From CAZFAP01 sp964516325 (GTDB taxonomy: Bacteria; Auribacterota; JABMQX01), in contig CAZFAP010000004.1 in NCBI GenBank assembly GCA_964516325.1, forward strand, positions 9,917 to 73,916: a stretch of 64,000 bases of DNA, written 5' to 3'. The translations under genes were made by a program, and so were the position numbers. Under the pieces are notes generated by a model. That model worked only from the letters and a program-made list of their open reading frames with translations. It was not told where the DNA came from and did no database searches. Of this stretch, positions 6,976-16,946 are shown piece after piece; position 1 is the stretch's first letter, and each line of letters opens with the position of its first letter.

Positions 6976-9093
6976 ATGAGAAGGCGGCTGATTGTTGGTT
7001 GCGTCATCCTATGCGGCTCGCTTGTGTCCGTTCGGGACGTTAGTGGGACGGCGCCAGCGTGGCTGGCTTGCGAGAACTGCCACCGGGAAGGGGCGATGCT
7101 CGAGACGCTGAAGCACCACAAGCTGAGCAGCTCAGACCTAACGCTGAGGGAGGCTCTGGACGAATGCGTGGGATGCCACGAGCCGGGGCTCCAAAAGGGG
7201 GAGAAGTCCTTTTCCTACAGGGTCCATCGGATCAGTGGGCACAGCATCTACGAAAAGGCCTGCGCCGTATGCCACGCGAATTCGGAAGGGAACGATTATC
7301 CGATGGCATGGGACTGCGGGACCTGCCACGCCACACACAAGAACGGCGAGGCTTTTCCGAGCAATCAACCGTGCATGGACTGCCACGACGGAAGTCAGGC
7401 GGCGACTGCCGACGCTGCTCACGAGATTCCTCCAACGGAATACCAGACATCGGGGCTGTGCAAGGACTGCCATCGCACCGACTACGACAAGTGGAGAAAT
7501 TCGTCCCACAGCCGGATCATCCGAGAGGTCGGCGACCCGAAGTACACGGGCACAAAGTTTGGGGTTCTGGGGACCTGGGCCGACGGGACCTGGTCGCAGT
7601 TTTCGTTGAGCGATCCGAACGCCGGGATTCCCCCGGTTACCGTGTACACAAAGGCGGAGGGGGGGGTGTACAAGTTGAAGCTTGGCGACCCGGTGACAGG
7701 GCCCGAATATACGGTGGCGCGGACCCTCGGGGGAGGAAACGCGTGGAAGCAGCACTTTCTGACGAAGATAGGTTTAAGTCACTACATTCTTCCGATGCGG
7801 TGGGTTGAAGCGAAAAATGTGTGGGCCGCATACGGACTGAAAGACTGGTTTGACACGGCGGGGAATCCAAGAACCCCGGCGAAGGGGCGCTCGTATGAGC
7901 GAAGGTGCGCCGGCTGCCATTTCACGACATCGTCCTCCGTTGCCTATAACGAGACGAGCCAGGAGTATTTTCTGACTTTCGGGGAGTCAAACGTGGGTTG
8001 TGAGAGGTGCCACCGTCCCGCGGGCGGGCATCTCAATGCCGGCGGCGGGCCCGGAGTGGGAACGATCAATCCAGCGACTTTCCCGGACAAGTTGCAGCGA
8101 GGAGAGTTGTGCGGGCAGTGTCACTCCCGCGGTTCGAGCGTCTATGTCAACGCGAGCGACGGGTTATCCCGAGACTACCCGTGGGCCGCAGCGACCCTCG
8201 AGCACCCACAAGGAAGAGGGTATCAGCCGGGAGAGAGCCTCTGGAACCTCTATAATCTCATTTCACCGCCGGACCCCGACCTATGGGGAGACACCCCTCC
8301 CACCTCGAAGGGGCATCGCCAGGAGTGGCTGGACTTCCAGAATAGCCCCCACTACGAGCCGGCGAGCATGGCCTGCTGGGACTGCCACGACTCCATGGGT
8401 TCGACCATTCCGCATGAGTTGAAGTGGCAGAACGACAATAACGAACTTTGTTTGCATTGCCACGGGACGGGTGAGGGAGGCTCGGCGTCGTCCCAGTTTG
8501 CCAAACCTTATGACGTCGAAGTCCCCAAGCACACGCGCCACGCCTACAACCCGGCAAACAATAACCCGCCCGACCCCGATGGGTACGGTCAGAGCCGATG
8601 CACCAGGTGTCACATGCCGAAAGTCGCCATATCGGCTGCGCCTTATGACGTTCATGCTCACACGTTTGAGACCCTGGTTCCCGCCAGCACTCTCGAATTG
8701 GCGATGCCGAGCTCCTGCGCCGTGAGCTGCCACCGCAAATATGCCAATGCGGCGCCCGGACGTCCGGGGTACGGCGACTACTCTTTGTCTGATTGGACTG
8801 AGGAGACCGACAGGAAGCTGGCGGCCTATCTCTCGAAGTTCGAGGAGGCGTGGTTCGAGGGGAAGGCGCACGTCCTGGAGGTGGTTTATTCCGCTAATTT
8901 TGTCACGTTCACATGGGTCTCCGAAGAGGGGAAGACGTACGTGGTTTACCGGGCTGATGGACTGGGAGCCTCGGCGACGTGGAATCTCCTGGCGGAGGTC
9001 CTCGGCAAAGCCGGAAGCAGAACCTCGTCTTTCACGGACACCGACATCATCGGTCCCAGTTCCCGATTTTACCGAGTTCTCGGTGTGGAGTGA
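6976..9093 (+). CDS. Secreted 13-heme cytochrome c with C-terminal FYR module
   Basis: The 705-residue protein starts at ATG 6976 behind gggagg; the upstream frame to 6784 would run through the promoter region. A signal peptide (residues 1-25) precedes twelve CXXCH motifs (CENCH, CVGCH, CAVCH, CGTCH, CMDCH, CKDCH, CAGCH, CERCH, CGQCH, CWDCH, CLHCH, CTRCH) and one CX3CH (CAVSCH), giving up to 13 hemes by about residue 585. Blocks such as CKDCHRTDYDKW and CERCHRPAGGHLNAGGG resemble the cytochrome c554/octaheme-like families. Residues ~632-705 form a non-heme module (FTWVSEEGKTYVVYR ... SRFYRVLG) shared with neighbouring secreted proteins. It is paralogous to the first half of the next gene. With the beta-barrel and 16-heme gene downstream, it probably forms part of a trans-outer-membrane electron conduit, acting at the cell surface. 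Confidence 0.93.
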   Translation: MRRRLIVGCVILCGSLVSVRDVSGTAPAWLACENCHREGAMLETLKHHKLSSSDLTLREALDECVGCHEPGLQKGEKSFSYRVHRISGHSIYEKACAVCHANSEGNDYPMAWDCGTCHATHKNGEAFPSNQPCMDCHDGSQAATADAAHEIPPTEYQTSGLCKDCHRTDYDKWRNSSHSRIIREVGDPKYTGTKFGVLGTWADGTWSQFSLSDPNAGIPPVTVYTKAEGGVYKLKLGDPVTGPEYTVARTLGGGNAWKQHFLTKIGLSHYILPMRWVEAKNVWAAYGLKDWFDTAGNPRTPAKGRSYERRCAGCHFTTSSSVAYNETSQEYFLTFGESNVGCERCHRPAGGHLNAGGGPGVGTINPATFPDKLQRGELCGQCHSRGSSVYVNASDGLSRDYPWAAATLEHPQGRGYQPGESLWNLYNLISPPDPDLWGDTPPTSKGHRQEWLDFQNSPHYEPASMACWDCHDSMGSTIPHELKWQNDNNELCLHCHGTGEGGSASSQFAKPYDVEVPKHTRHAYNPANNNPPDPDGYGQSRCTRCHMPKVAISAAPYDVHAHTFETLVPASTLELAMPSSCAVSCHRKYANAAPGRPGYGDYSLSDWTEETDRKLAAYLSKFEEAWFEGKAHVLEVVYSANFVTFTWVSEEGKTYVVYRADGLGASATWNLLAEVLGKAGSRTSSFTDTDIIGPSSRFYRVLGVE

Positions 9094-9333
9094 TTCTCTG
9101 AAGACTCTGCCGTCGGCGTGAACCGCGGATGTAGCTGGCCACGGGGCAATGAGCCGCCGAATTCAGCGGATGGAACCGCGGAATCCGGATGCTCGGTTTT
9201 CATTGCTTGGAGAGAATAAGTCGGCTGTCCATGGGCCTTTTGTTCGGGTGGCGCTGTTTCTGAAGAGGCGGGAGGAAGGAGGAAACCGTACTTGCGTAAC
9301 AGGCTTGGGACACGGAGGATAGGAGGAAGATTC

Positions 9334-12300
9334 GTGAAATCGGACAGGCATACGTTGGCCGGGCGCCTGGCGCTGCGGGCAATAGGTTCTCTCTGGCTCG
9401 CTTTCGTTCCGGGCGTGCTCACTGCTCAATCGCAGGGAATCGAATTGCTTTCCGAGCTCTCGCCTCCCTTGAACGGACAGTATTACGTGGGAGGGGAAAA
9501 CGTCACTCTGACGGTCCGCGCCAGGGACGGCGGGGGTGTTGAATTCACGAACACGGACGACATTGCGCTCCTTACCTACTATGTCAGCGGTCCGCGGCAG
9601 GATTATCGCGGCGTGATTCGTGACCAGAAGCTTATATCCGGGTTGGATTCGGGAGTCTCCTATCCCGCAGCGGGATCGTTTTCAATCCCCGAGTCGCCCC
9701 GGCCGGGCTCCTACTCAATGCTCATCCGACTGGTCACAAGAGCCGGGGAGGAGGGATATAGCCTCAAGCACTTCAAGGTCGGTCAAGTTCAGAGCACGGT
9801 TCCGGGGTCGCTCCCCCCTCAGGGATGGATGGGATGCGAGAAGTGCCACGAAAACGGCAACATCGGCCACTACCGTCCGAAAGGCCTGGCGCTGACCGGG
9901 TCCATCGAGTATTGCCTCGTCTGTCACGCGTGGGAAACCGAGAAGCCTTTCGGCCCCACGATGCACGTCCTCCAAGAACACGACAGTCTGAAGATATTCC
10001 GGGACTACCCGAATTCGTGCGCGGTATGCCACACCGGCTCCGAAGGGAATGACTTCATAAGCAAGGCCGCCTGTCGGTCGTGCCATCCGAATGTCGGTCC
10101 CACGGGGCACTTCGGGTTCGATTGGCCGGACAATACCTGCACCTTCTGCCACAACGACGTCTTCGCCGCGAAGCCGGACACCATTCACAGGATCGAGCCG
10201 GGAAATTATGTAACCTCGGAGACTTGCGCGAATTGCCATGCGGACCAGTACCAGCGCTGGGACAAGACGGCTCACGCCCACGCCCTGAAACCGACTGACT
10301 CGACCTTCCGGGGAGGCGTTATTGGCAACTTCTCGCAGAGTCCCGTTTTGAGCGACCCCGCCAACAACGTTCCGCCAGTGACGGTTTACCTTTCCAGGGA
10401 GGGAGCTACACACAGGGCGACCCTCGGCGCGGGGGGACCGACGTACCCGGTGGACCGCGTCGAGGGAGGAGGGAGCGGATGGAAGCAGCGATACCAGACC
10501 AGGATCGGCAACAGCTATTACACGCTCCCCATCCAATGGAACGAGAAAGAGGGAAAGTGGGCAGCGTTCGAGCTGCACAAGTGGTTTGACGCGCAGGGAA
10601 AGGCGAAGACTCCCGACAAGTCCGATTCCTTTGAGAGGAGATGGCTGGGCCGCTATGCCACGAACCTACAAGTGTCCTTCGACAGCGTAACCCGCGAGTA
10701 CATGGGGACGCATTCCGAACTAAACATCGGGTGCGAGGGCTGCCACGGTCCCGCCAGCGGCCATATCAACGCTGGAGGCGGCTCGGAAGGAGTCGTCAAC
10801 CCGCGGGACTTTGCTCGAGACCGGGCGGGGGAAGTTTGCGGGCAATGCCATTCACGAGGAGAAAGCACTTACGTCAATTCGACCGGTGACGGGAAGCGGA
10901 GGGAATATCCCTGGTCGCCGCAGGACAAGGGCTTCCGCCCCGGAGACATCCTTTCTAATTTGTTCACCTTTACGACCTCTTTTCTGCACTTCTGGCCGGA
11001 CGGCACGGCGAAATCCGAGAACCAACAGCACATGGACTATATCCACAGCGTGATGTACTCCGCGCCTGGGGAGAAAGTGACGTGCTTCAGTTGTCACGAC
11101 TCGCATGGTTCGCCGAACAACTACGACCTGGTCGCCTCGACAAGAAGGGACGGAGTCGAGATCGCCACGAAAAATGAAGACAACACCCTGTGCCTCTCCT
11201 GCCATGCAGGAAGAGGCGATTTCGCCGAGATCACGAAAGAGATGGTGGCCAATGCGGCGCGGAACCTGGCGGCGATCGGTGCGGTTGTGTCAAAGCACAC
11301 GGCTCACGAGCTCTACTTCCCCATGGGAGAGGGCTTCACGGCGGTGGGGCGTTGCTCCCGCTGCCACATGCCGAAAGTAGCGACGTCCGCCGTGCCCTAC
11401 GACATCCACTCACATACGTTCCGGGTCATCGAGCCGGACAGGACTCTCACCCACTCGATGCCCAGTTCGTGTGCGGCGAGCTGCCACAGGGATATTTCGA
11501 ACCTCGTTCCGACGGCGCCAGGGTCCGGCGATAGGACGCTGACAAATTGGGGCGAGCCTACGGATGTGGACCTCGCGAAATTCCTCAAGGGATTTCATCA
11601 CCAATGGTACGAATACGGTCCGCTCCTTCCCGAAGTTGCAGACAGCGATGGAGACGGCATGCCGGATGACTGGGAAACGGCGCATGGACTTCTGCCCGCA
11701 TTTGCGGGGGACGGCTCCGCCGACCCGGACGGCGATACCTACACGAATCTGCGGGAATATCTCGGAAGCAGCGATCCTCAAGACGCCGACTCGAAGCCCT
11801 ACTCCGCCAAGGTTGAGGTCCTTTCCGTGGCGCCGCGGCTGAACGAAAAAGACGCCCAGGGAAATAGGATCGTCACCAGCGGGTTGAGCAATGTGCCGGT
11901 GGGCACGTATGTGAGGTTATCCGGCAGCGGCGCGGACTGGGAGGGGAAGGCTGTTCCGAGCTACTCGTGGACGGTGGTGGGCCCTCCGGATTCCCTATCG
12001 GCTCTCGATAACCCTTCTGCCGAGACGGTCAACTTTGCCCCGGATAGAGAAGGGCAGTATCGGGTCGAGCTACGGGTGGGAGACGCGGCGCCGACAGATT
12101 CCCCGACGGCGGTGCAAATCATCACGGTGGGCACGTGGTTGGGGAAGGAAAACTGCCAGGTCTGCCACAGCGGGCGCTACGCGGAAAGGCCCGGCTGGGA
12201 ACTGGCCGACTTGTACACACCCTGGACGGAGACCCACCACGGGACCGCTTTCACGCGGAAGATCAGCGGGCTGAGCTCCTTCAAGGACAGTTGCGTCTAT

Positions 12301-13851
12301 TGCCACGTGGTCGGGGACGACCGGGCGCCCGCTGCGGTCAACAACGGCTGGGACGATTGGACCAAAGCGTTGGGATGGACCTTCCCCACGACGATCGAGC
12401 CAGCCAACTGGAGCGCCATCCAGAAGAAATACCCGCAACTGGAAAACATGGCAAACATCCAGTGCGAAAACTGCCATGGGCCGGGCAGCGAGCACCGCGC
12501 GGGAAAGGGCGTCATCGGCGTCAGCCTGAAGTCCGGCATCTGCGGACAGTGTCACGATTCGCCAACCCATCACATCAAGAATTACCAGTGGGATACCTCC
12601 GCCCATGCCCACGCCTTGCAGGCGGCCGGCGGTTTTCCTTCCCGAAGCGCCAGTTGCCTGAAGTGCATGACAGCGGAAGGGTTCGTGGACGTTTTCGTGA
12701 AACAGAAGCCGACGGAGGTCATCGAGGACCCCAGTCCCGTCGGCTGCGCGACATGCCACGACCCACATACCGACGCGTTTGAGCACCATTTCCGCTTCTA
12801 CGGCCTCGTGCAATTGCCCAACGGCACGAAGCTCAACGCCGGAAGGGGGGCAACATGCTTTAAGTGCCACACGAATGACGGGGCATACCCCGGTCATCAG
12901 GCACGGCACGATCAGGCGGAGATGTTCAGCGGGACAGGAGGAGCGGAGTTCCCCGGAGTCCGATACATGTCCAGCCGCCATGCGATGCTCATCCCGGACA
13001 CGTGCGTTCGCTGCCACATGTTTGAGACTCCGCCAGAGGGCGAGCCGGGACGTTTCCTCGTCGGGGAACACACGTATAAAGTGGCGTATGATAACAACAC
13101 TCCGGACGACCCGGCGGACGACGTTTACAACGTGCGCGCGTGCGCTCCGTGCCATACGGGACTGACGAACTTCAACATCAACGGAACCCAGGACCACATC
13201 ACAGCCCTCACCGGTGAGCTCGAAGCATTGCTCCCAAAAGAGAACGGCAAAATCCTCTATGAGTCCACCCCCACCCGGACGCTGACCGAGGCGGAGAAGG
13301 ACGCCGCGTTCAACTACTCCTTCGTTGCGGCGGACCGGAGCCAGGGGGTTCACAATGCGCTCTACGCAAAGCAGTTGCTCTGGGATTCCATTACGGCGCT
13401 GGACGCCGACCACGACGCATCGCGAGATGAAGTGGACGCCGACGCGGATAGCGACGGCGTCGCGAACGCGGCGGACGCCCTCCCCCTGGACACGGACAAT
13501 GATGGACAGCCCAACCTCATTGACCCGGACGACGACAACGATAGCGTTTCCGATTTGGAGGAATATGCCGCGAAGGGGGACTTCTTGAGCTTCTTCCCCT
13601 ACTTCGTAGTGAAAGAAATGACGACCGACACCGACGGAAACGTGGTCGTTCGCTGGCAGTCTGTCCCCGGCAAGACGTACAGCATACAGTACGCCAATGT
13701 GGGAGGGACGACTCTGGAGTGGCACGTCGCCGAGCCGAGCTTCCCCGCCGCGGCAGGGAACGAAACCGCCTGGACCGACGATGGGACGAAAGCGAATCCG
13801 CCGTTGCCTGCGGTCCGCGGGAGATTCTACAGAATCCTCGTGAACCAATGA
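9334..13851 (+). CDS. Giant extracellular multiheme cytochrome c (about 20 hemes) with calcium-repeat and PKD-like domains
   Basis: The 1505-residue protein is taken from GTG 9334 (aggaggaag at 9321-9329); TTG 9292, also after a good ribosome site, is the alternative. After the signal peptide comes an Ig-like domain (~30-160). Hemes 1-12 (residues ~169-720) include one CX3CH (CAASCH). Next are thrombospondin-type-3 calcium repeats (DSDGDGMPDDW, ~770-810), a PKD-like domain (~830-930), eight more CXXCH (~941-1270), a second calcium-repeat run (~1353-1411), and the FYR module (~1426-1505). In all there are 19 CXXCH, one CX3CH and one degenerate CLKCM. Compared with its 13-heme paralogue upstream, the heme site CAGCH has become WLGRY. 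The size, the Ca repeats and the C-terminal module point to the cell surface. It is the likely terminal outward-facing member of the conduit. Confidence 0.93.
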   Translation: MKSDRHTLAGRLALRAIGSLWLAFVPGVLTAQSQGIELLSELSPPLNGQYYVGGENVTLTVRARDGGGVEFTNTDDIALLTYYVSGPRQDYRGVIRDQKLISGLDSGVSYPAAGSFSIPESPRPGSYSMLIRLVTRAGEEGYSLKHFKVGQVQSTVPGSLPPQGWMGCEKCHENGNIGHYRPKGLALTGSIEYCLVCHAWETEKPFGPTMHVLQEHDSLKIFRDYPNSCAVCHTGSEGNDFISKAACRSCHPNVGPTGHFGFDWPDNTCTFCHNDVFAAKPDTIHRIEPGNYVTSETCANCHADQYQRWDKTAHAHALKPTDSTFRGGVIGNFSQSPVLSDPANNVPPVTVYLSREGATHRATLGAGGPTYPVDRVEGGGSGWKQRYQTRIGNSYYTLPIQWNEKEGKWAAFELHKWFDAQGKAKTPDKSDSFERRWLGRYATNLQVSFDSVTREYMGTHSELNIGCEGCHGPASGHINAGGGSEGVVNPRDFARDRAGEVCGQCHSRGESTYVNSTGDGKRREYPWSPQDKGFRPGDILSNLFTFTTSFLHFWPDGTAKSENQQHMDYIHSVMYSAPGEKVTCFSCHDSHGSPNNYDLVASTRRDGVEIATKNEDNTLCLSCHAGRGDFAEITKEMVANAARNLAAIGAVVSKHTAHELYFPMGEGFTAVGRCSRCHMPKVATSAVPYDIHSHTFRVIEPDRTLTHSMPSSCAASCHRDISNLVPTAPGSGDRTLTNWGEPTDVDLAKFLKGFHHQWYEYGPLLPEVADSDGDGMPDDWETAHGLLPAFAGDGSADPDGDTYTNLREYLGSSDPQDADSKPYSAKVEVLSVAPRLNEKDAQGNRIVTSGLSNVPVGTYVRLSGSGADWEGKAVPSYSWTVVGPPDSLSALDNPSAETVNFAPDREGQYRVELRVGDAAPTDSPTAVQIITVGTWLGKENCQVCHSGRYAERPGWELADLYTPWTETHHGTAFTRKISGLSSFKDSCVYCHVVGDDRAPAAVNNGWDDWTKALGWTFPTTIEPANWSAIQKKYPQLENMANIQCENCHGPGSEHRAGKGVIGVSLKSGICGQCHDSPTHHIKNYQWDTSAHAHALQAAGGFPSRSASCLKCMTAEGFVDVFVKQKPTEVIEDPSPVGCATCHDPHTDAFEHHFRFYGLVQLPNGTKLNAGRGATCFKCHTNDGAYPGHQARHDQAEMFSGTGGAEFPGVRYMSSRHAMLIPDTCVRCHMFETPPEGEPGRFLVGEHTYKVAYDNNTPDDPADDVYNVRACAPCHTGLTNFNINGTQDHITALTGELEALLPKENGKILYESTPTRTLTEAEKDAAFNYSFVAADRSQGVHNALYAKQLLWDSITALDADHDASRDEVDADADSDGVANAADALPLDTDNDGQPNLIDPDDDNDSVSDLEEYAAKGDFLSFFPYFVVKEMTTDTDGNVVVRWQSVPGKTYSIQYANVGGTTLEWHVAEPSFPAAAGNETAWTDDGTKANPPLPAVRGRFYRILVNQ

Positions 13852-14054
13852 GTCATGGGGTCGGCGGGCCTACAAGTCAGAGAGTTCGGGTGTAGGGCGG
13901 ATGCAGCCCGGGCACGACCGGCAGCACGGGTCTCACGGCTGCTCAAAGCCGATTGGAGCGACGGGAGTGTTTGTCAGGTCAGACAAGGCGGCTCCCGGAG
14001 TCTGAGCCGCGGTTGGGTCTGCTTGATGCTTGCGTGGAGAGGGAGGATGAGTGA

Positions 14055-15407
14055 TTGTCGCGCGGCGCTCGGCCCGAGGAGCTTGAAAGGGGCTGGCAAT
14101 CAATCGAAACTGTAAAAAGGGCTCAACCCACACTCCTGGTTCTGCTCATTTTGTGGCGGGTCTTCTTGCCGGATTCCGGAAATGCAGAGGGTCCCGAGGA
14201 GCAGCGCCGCCCCCACCTCTCCGGTGAGGTCTCTACCAGATACCGCACGCAATGGAATGCGGACGATACCGACCATAATTTCCTGCAGTACCTCAACTTT
14301 GACCTCAAGAACCTTCTGACGCCAAAACTTTCTCTTCACGGCTTTCTGCGCGCCGGCGAGGACCTTGACGACTCGGACCCGATTTTCGACTGGACGAACT
14401 ACGACGTTCAGGACCGCATTTACGACCTGTATCTGGAGGGCGAGGGCGTCATCCCGTATTCTTCTTTTCGCGCAGGACGCCAGTATTACGATGGCCTGGA
14501 GGGAGTCCAGTTTGACGGGCTGCGATTCTTTCGGGACGAGGGGAGATGGTTGAAATGGGGAGCCATCGGAGGAAGGTACGTGAGCTTTTATGACCGAGAC
14601 CTTCAGCGAGATTCCATGGTCGCGGGCGCCCACGCGACAGCGTCCTTTCTCCGGGGCGCCTCTTTCTCGACTGAATACCTCCGGCTCATGGGCTTTCCAA
14701 CAGGGGATGACGACTACCTCGGTTTCGCATTTCAGCAGCGCTTGGAACGGCTCAGCTCTCTCACGCGGTATTCGGTCCTGAACGGTGAATCCAGAGACGT
14801 CTCCACCCGTGTTTTCTGGGTTGTGGGGAGCGGCTGGGAGGTCTCCGCCAAGTACTTTCGTCTTCTTCACTCCATTGAAGAACTCTCGAACGAATTCGAC
14901 CCGTATTACCCTCTTTTTGGCGCTTACATGGGATTCCACCAGTACGATGTGGACGTGACGAAGCATGTCGGCGACCGGTTCTCCGTCTCGGGCGGATATG
15001 CCGCCCGGAGACTGGTTGGGGAGGAGGTGGAGAGCGTGGCCAATAGGGAGTTCGACAGGTACTACGCATCATTCTCGGCACGGGACGTGCCGACACGGGA
15101 TTTTGGGGTCTTCGCGACGATCGAGCGGTGGCTCGCGAGCGACGGCGAGGAGAACTACAGCGCCGGCGGGGAAGTCAGCTACAGGTTAAAACGCAAGCTG
15201 GATGTGGCGGTGGGGACGTATTACTCGAAGTACAAATACGACATAGACACGATCACGGAAAAAACGGATGTCCGGAGCGTGTACGCGAGAGTGAAGTATC
15301 ACTTCAATCCGAAAGCCTACCTTTCCGTGAAAGCGGAGAGGGAAGACGATGACTCGCCGGAATCTCCTTACGGCAGGGCTGAGATAAGGATGACCTACAG
15401 GTTTTGA
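14055..15407 (+). CDS. Outer-membrane beta-barrel protein (porin of a porin-cytochrome conduit)
   Basis: The 450-residue protein starts at TTG 14055 behind gggagg (14041-14046); no ATG or GTG fits this frame before the hydrophobic stretch. A signal sequence (TLLVLLILWRVFLPDSGNAEG) precedes alternating aromatic and polar strands throughout (for example EVSTRYRTQW, SFRAGRQYYDG, GRYVSFYDRD, VSAKYFRLLHS, DVAVGTYYSKYKYD), ending in MTYRF, the usual terminal Phe of Bam-inserted barrels. About 20 or more strands seem possible, similar in scale to the MtrB/OmbB role, although I see no sequence signature of those families. It sits 203 bases after the giant cytochrome and 36 bases before the 16-heme gene. 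That order (surface cytochromes, barrel, periplasmic cytochrome) is typical of porin-cytochrome complexes. Confidence 0.85.
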   Translation: MSRGARPEELERGWQSIETVKRAQPTLLVLLILWRVFLPDSGNAEGPEEQRRPHLSGEVSTRYRTQWNADDTDHNFLQYLNFDLKNLLTPKLSLHGFLRAGEDLDDSDPIFDWTNYDVQDRIYDLYLEGEGVIPYSSFRAGRQYYDGLEGVQFDGLRFFRDEGRWLKWGAIGGRYVSFYDRDLQRDSMVAGAHATASFLRGASFSTEYLRLMGFPTGDDDYLGFAFQQRLERLSSLTRYSVLNGESRDVSTRVFWVVGSGWEVSAKYFRLLHSIEELSNEFDPYYPLFGAYMGFHQYDVDVTKHVGDRFSVSGGYAARRLVGEEVESVANREFDRYYASFSARDVPTRDFGVFATIERWLASDGEENYSAGGEVSYRLKRKLDVAVGTYYSKYKYDIDTITEKTDVRSVYARVKYHFNPKAYLSVKAEREDDDSPESPYGRAEIRMTYRF

Positions 15408-15443
15408 AAGGCAGAACTCATTTGCCGGAACGACGGCCAACCT

Positions 15444-16580
15444 ATGAGAAAGAGGAAGAACAAGATTAGACGGAAGAAGATGGGCTTTCTGGCAGGGGCA
15501 GCGAGCAGTGTTACTCTGGTCTCGGTTCTTCTATCCCCGCAGATATACGGGAGACCGAAGAAGGCGGACCTCATTTTCAGCCATAAGCAACACATCAAGG
15601 AAATGGAGCTTACCTGCGACGCTTGCCACGAAGGCGCCGCAAAGGAGGAAACAGCGGGTCTGCCATCGGAGAGCACCTGCCAAACCTGCCATGACTTCGA
15701 CAGGGAAAAGCCTTCCAAGGCATGCCTGACCTGCCATTCCTCCGTCGAGGTGAAGATTGCCAGAAGGAAAGGGGCTGAATACGCCGATGTGAGTTTCTCG
15801 CACGTGAAGCACGCGAACGTAGAATGCAGTGATTGCCATCCGGGCGTCGAGAAAAGCACCGAAATCGAGCGAGGGAAATACATACCCTCGATGGAGCAGT
15901 GCCTGAAGTGCCACGCGGAACTCGGTGTTTCTCAGGAGTGCCAGAGTTGCCACAAGGTTCTGCGAAAGGAGGAAAGGCCCGCTTCACACGGTGCGGGTTT
16001 CGACCGCGCCCATGGAAGGCTATCCGAGATGAGGAATGCCCGGTGCGCCGTGTGCCACCAGAGCCGGTTTTGTCAGGAATGCCACCTCAGCCAGGAACCC
16101 CAGAGCCATACCTTTCTCTGGAAGACGAAAACCCATGGTCGCTTGTCCATGATTGACCGGTCGAGTTGCCAGACCTGCCACAGAACCGATTTCTGCGTCG
16201 CGTGCCATTCCGAAACCCGTCCGACCAACCATGCCGGCGGCTGGGGAAACCCACGGAACACGCACTGCCAGAGCTGTCATCTTCCCCTCTCGACGAGCGG
16301 CTGCGGCGTTTGCCACAAGACCACGGAGTCGCACTTCAGCGTTCTCCCCGGAGACCACGTTGGGAACTACGCCATAGCGCACTGTGCGAAATGTCATTTT
16401 CCGGTCAACGCGACCGATTGCGGGCTGTGCCATGCCCGAGTAAACCATGAGTCGGCCCCAGATGTGGATTGGCACCCTGACAACTGGCGGGATTGCCGTG
16501 CTTGTCATCCGTCCATACTCACACCGAAGCCTCGGCATCCCGACCCAGGACTGGGCTGCACGAGGTGTCACAGGATTTAG
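15444..16580 (+). CDS. Periplasmic 16-heme cytochrome c
   Basis: The 378-residue protein starts at ATG 15444; the ribosome site is weak, so coupling to the barrel gene 36 bases upstream is likely. A basic n-region (RKRKNKIRRKK) and a hydrophobic core make a signal peptide or short anchor. It has sixteen CXXCH motifs (CDACH, CQTCH, CLTCH, CSDCH, CLKCH, CQSCH, CAVCH, CQECH, CQTCH, CVACH, CQSCH, CGVCH, CAKCH, CGLCH, CRACH, CTRCH), one per about 24 residues, with spare His for bis-His ligation (FSHKQH, FSHVKHANVECSDCH). The dense packing with cytochrome c7/c3-like starts fits a wire-like periplasmic electron carrier feeding the barrel complex. No extra domain or C-terminal FYR module is present, consistent with a periplasmic rather than surface location. 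Confidence 0.92.
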   Translation: MRKRKNKIRRKKMGFLAGAASSVTLVSVLLSPQIYGRPKKADLIFSHKQHIKEMELTCDACHEGAAKEETAGLPSESTCQTCHDFDREKPSKACLTCHSSVEVKIARRKGAEYADVSFSHVKHANVECSDCHPGVEKSTEIERGKYIPSMEQCLKCHAELGVSQECQSCHKVLRKEERPASHGAGFDRAHGRLSEMRNARCAVCHQSRFCQECHLSQEPQSHTFLWKTKTHGRLSMIDRSSCQTCHRTDFCVACHSETRPTNHAGGWGNPRNTHCQSCHLPLSTSGCGVCHKTTESHFSVLPGDHVGNYAIAHCAKCHFPVNATDCGLCHARVNHESAPDVDWHPDNWRDCRACHPSILTPKPRHPDPGLGCTRCHRI

Positions 16581-16583
16581 GGG

Positions 16584-16620
16584 GCAGCAGAGCATGGGAC
16601 ACCTCTGCCTGCTGCTCTTT
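16584..16620 (+). terminator. Possible terminator after the cytochrome cluster
   Basis: gcagcagag (16584-16592) can pair with ctctgcctgctgc (16604-16616) with a small bulge, followed by tcttt. It lies just after the 16-heme cytochrome stop. The T-run is short, so confidence is low. Confidence 0.35.
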
Positions 16621-16782
16621 GGCGGAGGGAAAAGAGGAATGCGCTGTCTGCTGCCCGGGCACAAGGAAAGGAAGAAGAGAAATCACCGGGAAAAGCGAAC
16701 CGGGCAACAGAGGGAGTTTCGCCCTTGGATTCGCGATGAAGAAAGGAAGAACCAAAGGGAGTTCGTGGCTGTCCCTGAAGTG

Positions 16783-16946
16783 CCCAGTACGCGAGTTCTT
16801 ACACCCAGTAACGTGTTAGAGCGCACGGACCTTTTTTTGACGGGATAACCCCGCCTAAGGCGGGGTCAGGGCAGGACCAGACTAATCCGGGTCATCCTGT
16901 AATCTTGTCCAGAAAAACACGTGATTGAACTTGTCCACCGCAGAAA
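16783..16946 (+). repeat. MITE-like element, copy 1
   Basis: The left end (gcgagttcttacacccagtaacgt) and right end (cacgtgattgaacttgtcc) are related as an imperfect inverted repeat. The core has ttttttgacggg, the hairpin ccccgcctaaggcgggg and accagactaatccgggtcatcctgtaat. The same order is found at 40514-40700, 47306-47473 (inverted), 47967-48153 (inverted) and 53571-53831. The rest of the 449-base gap (16621-16782 and 16947-17029) holds no feature I can support. Confidence 0.7.

Noticed and set aside
12070..13848. 592-codon minus-strand open frame opposite the giant cytochrome
   Set aside because: The plus strand encodes eight CXXCH motifs and calcium repeats here; the antisense frame has no motif.
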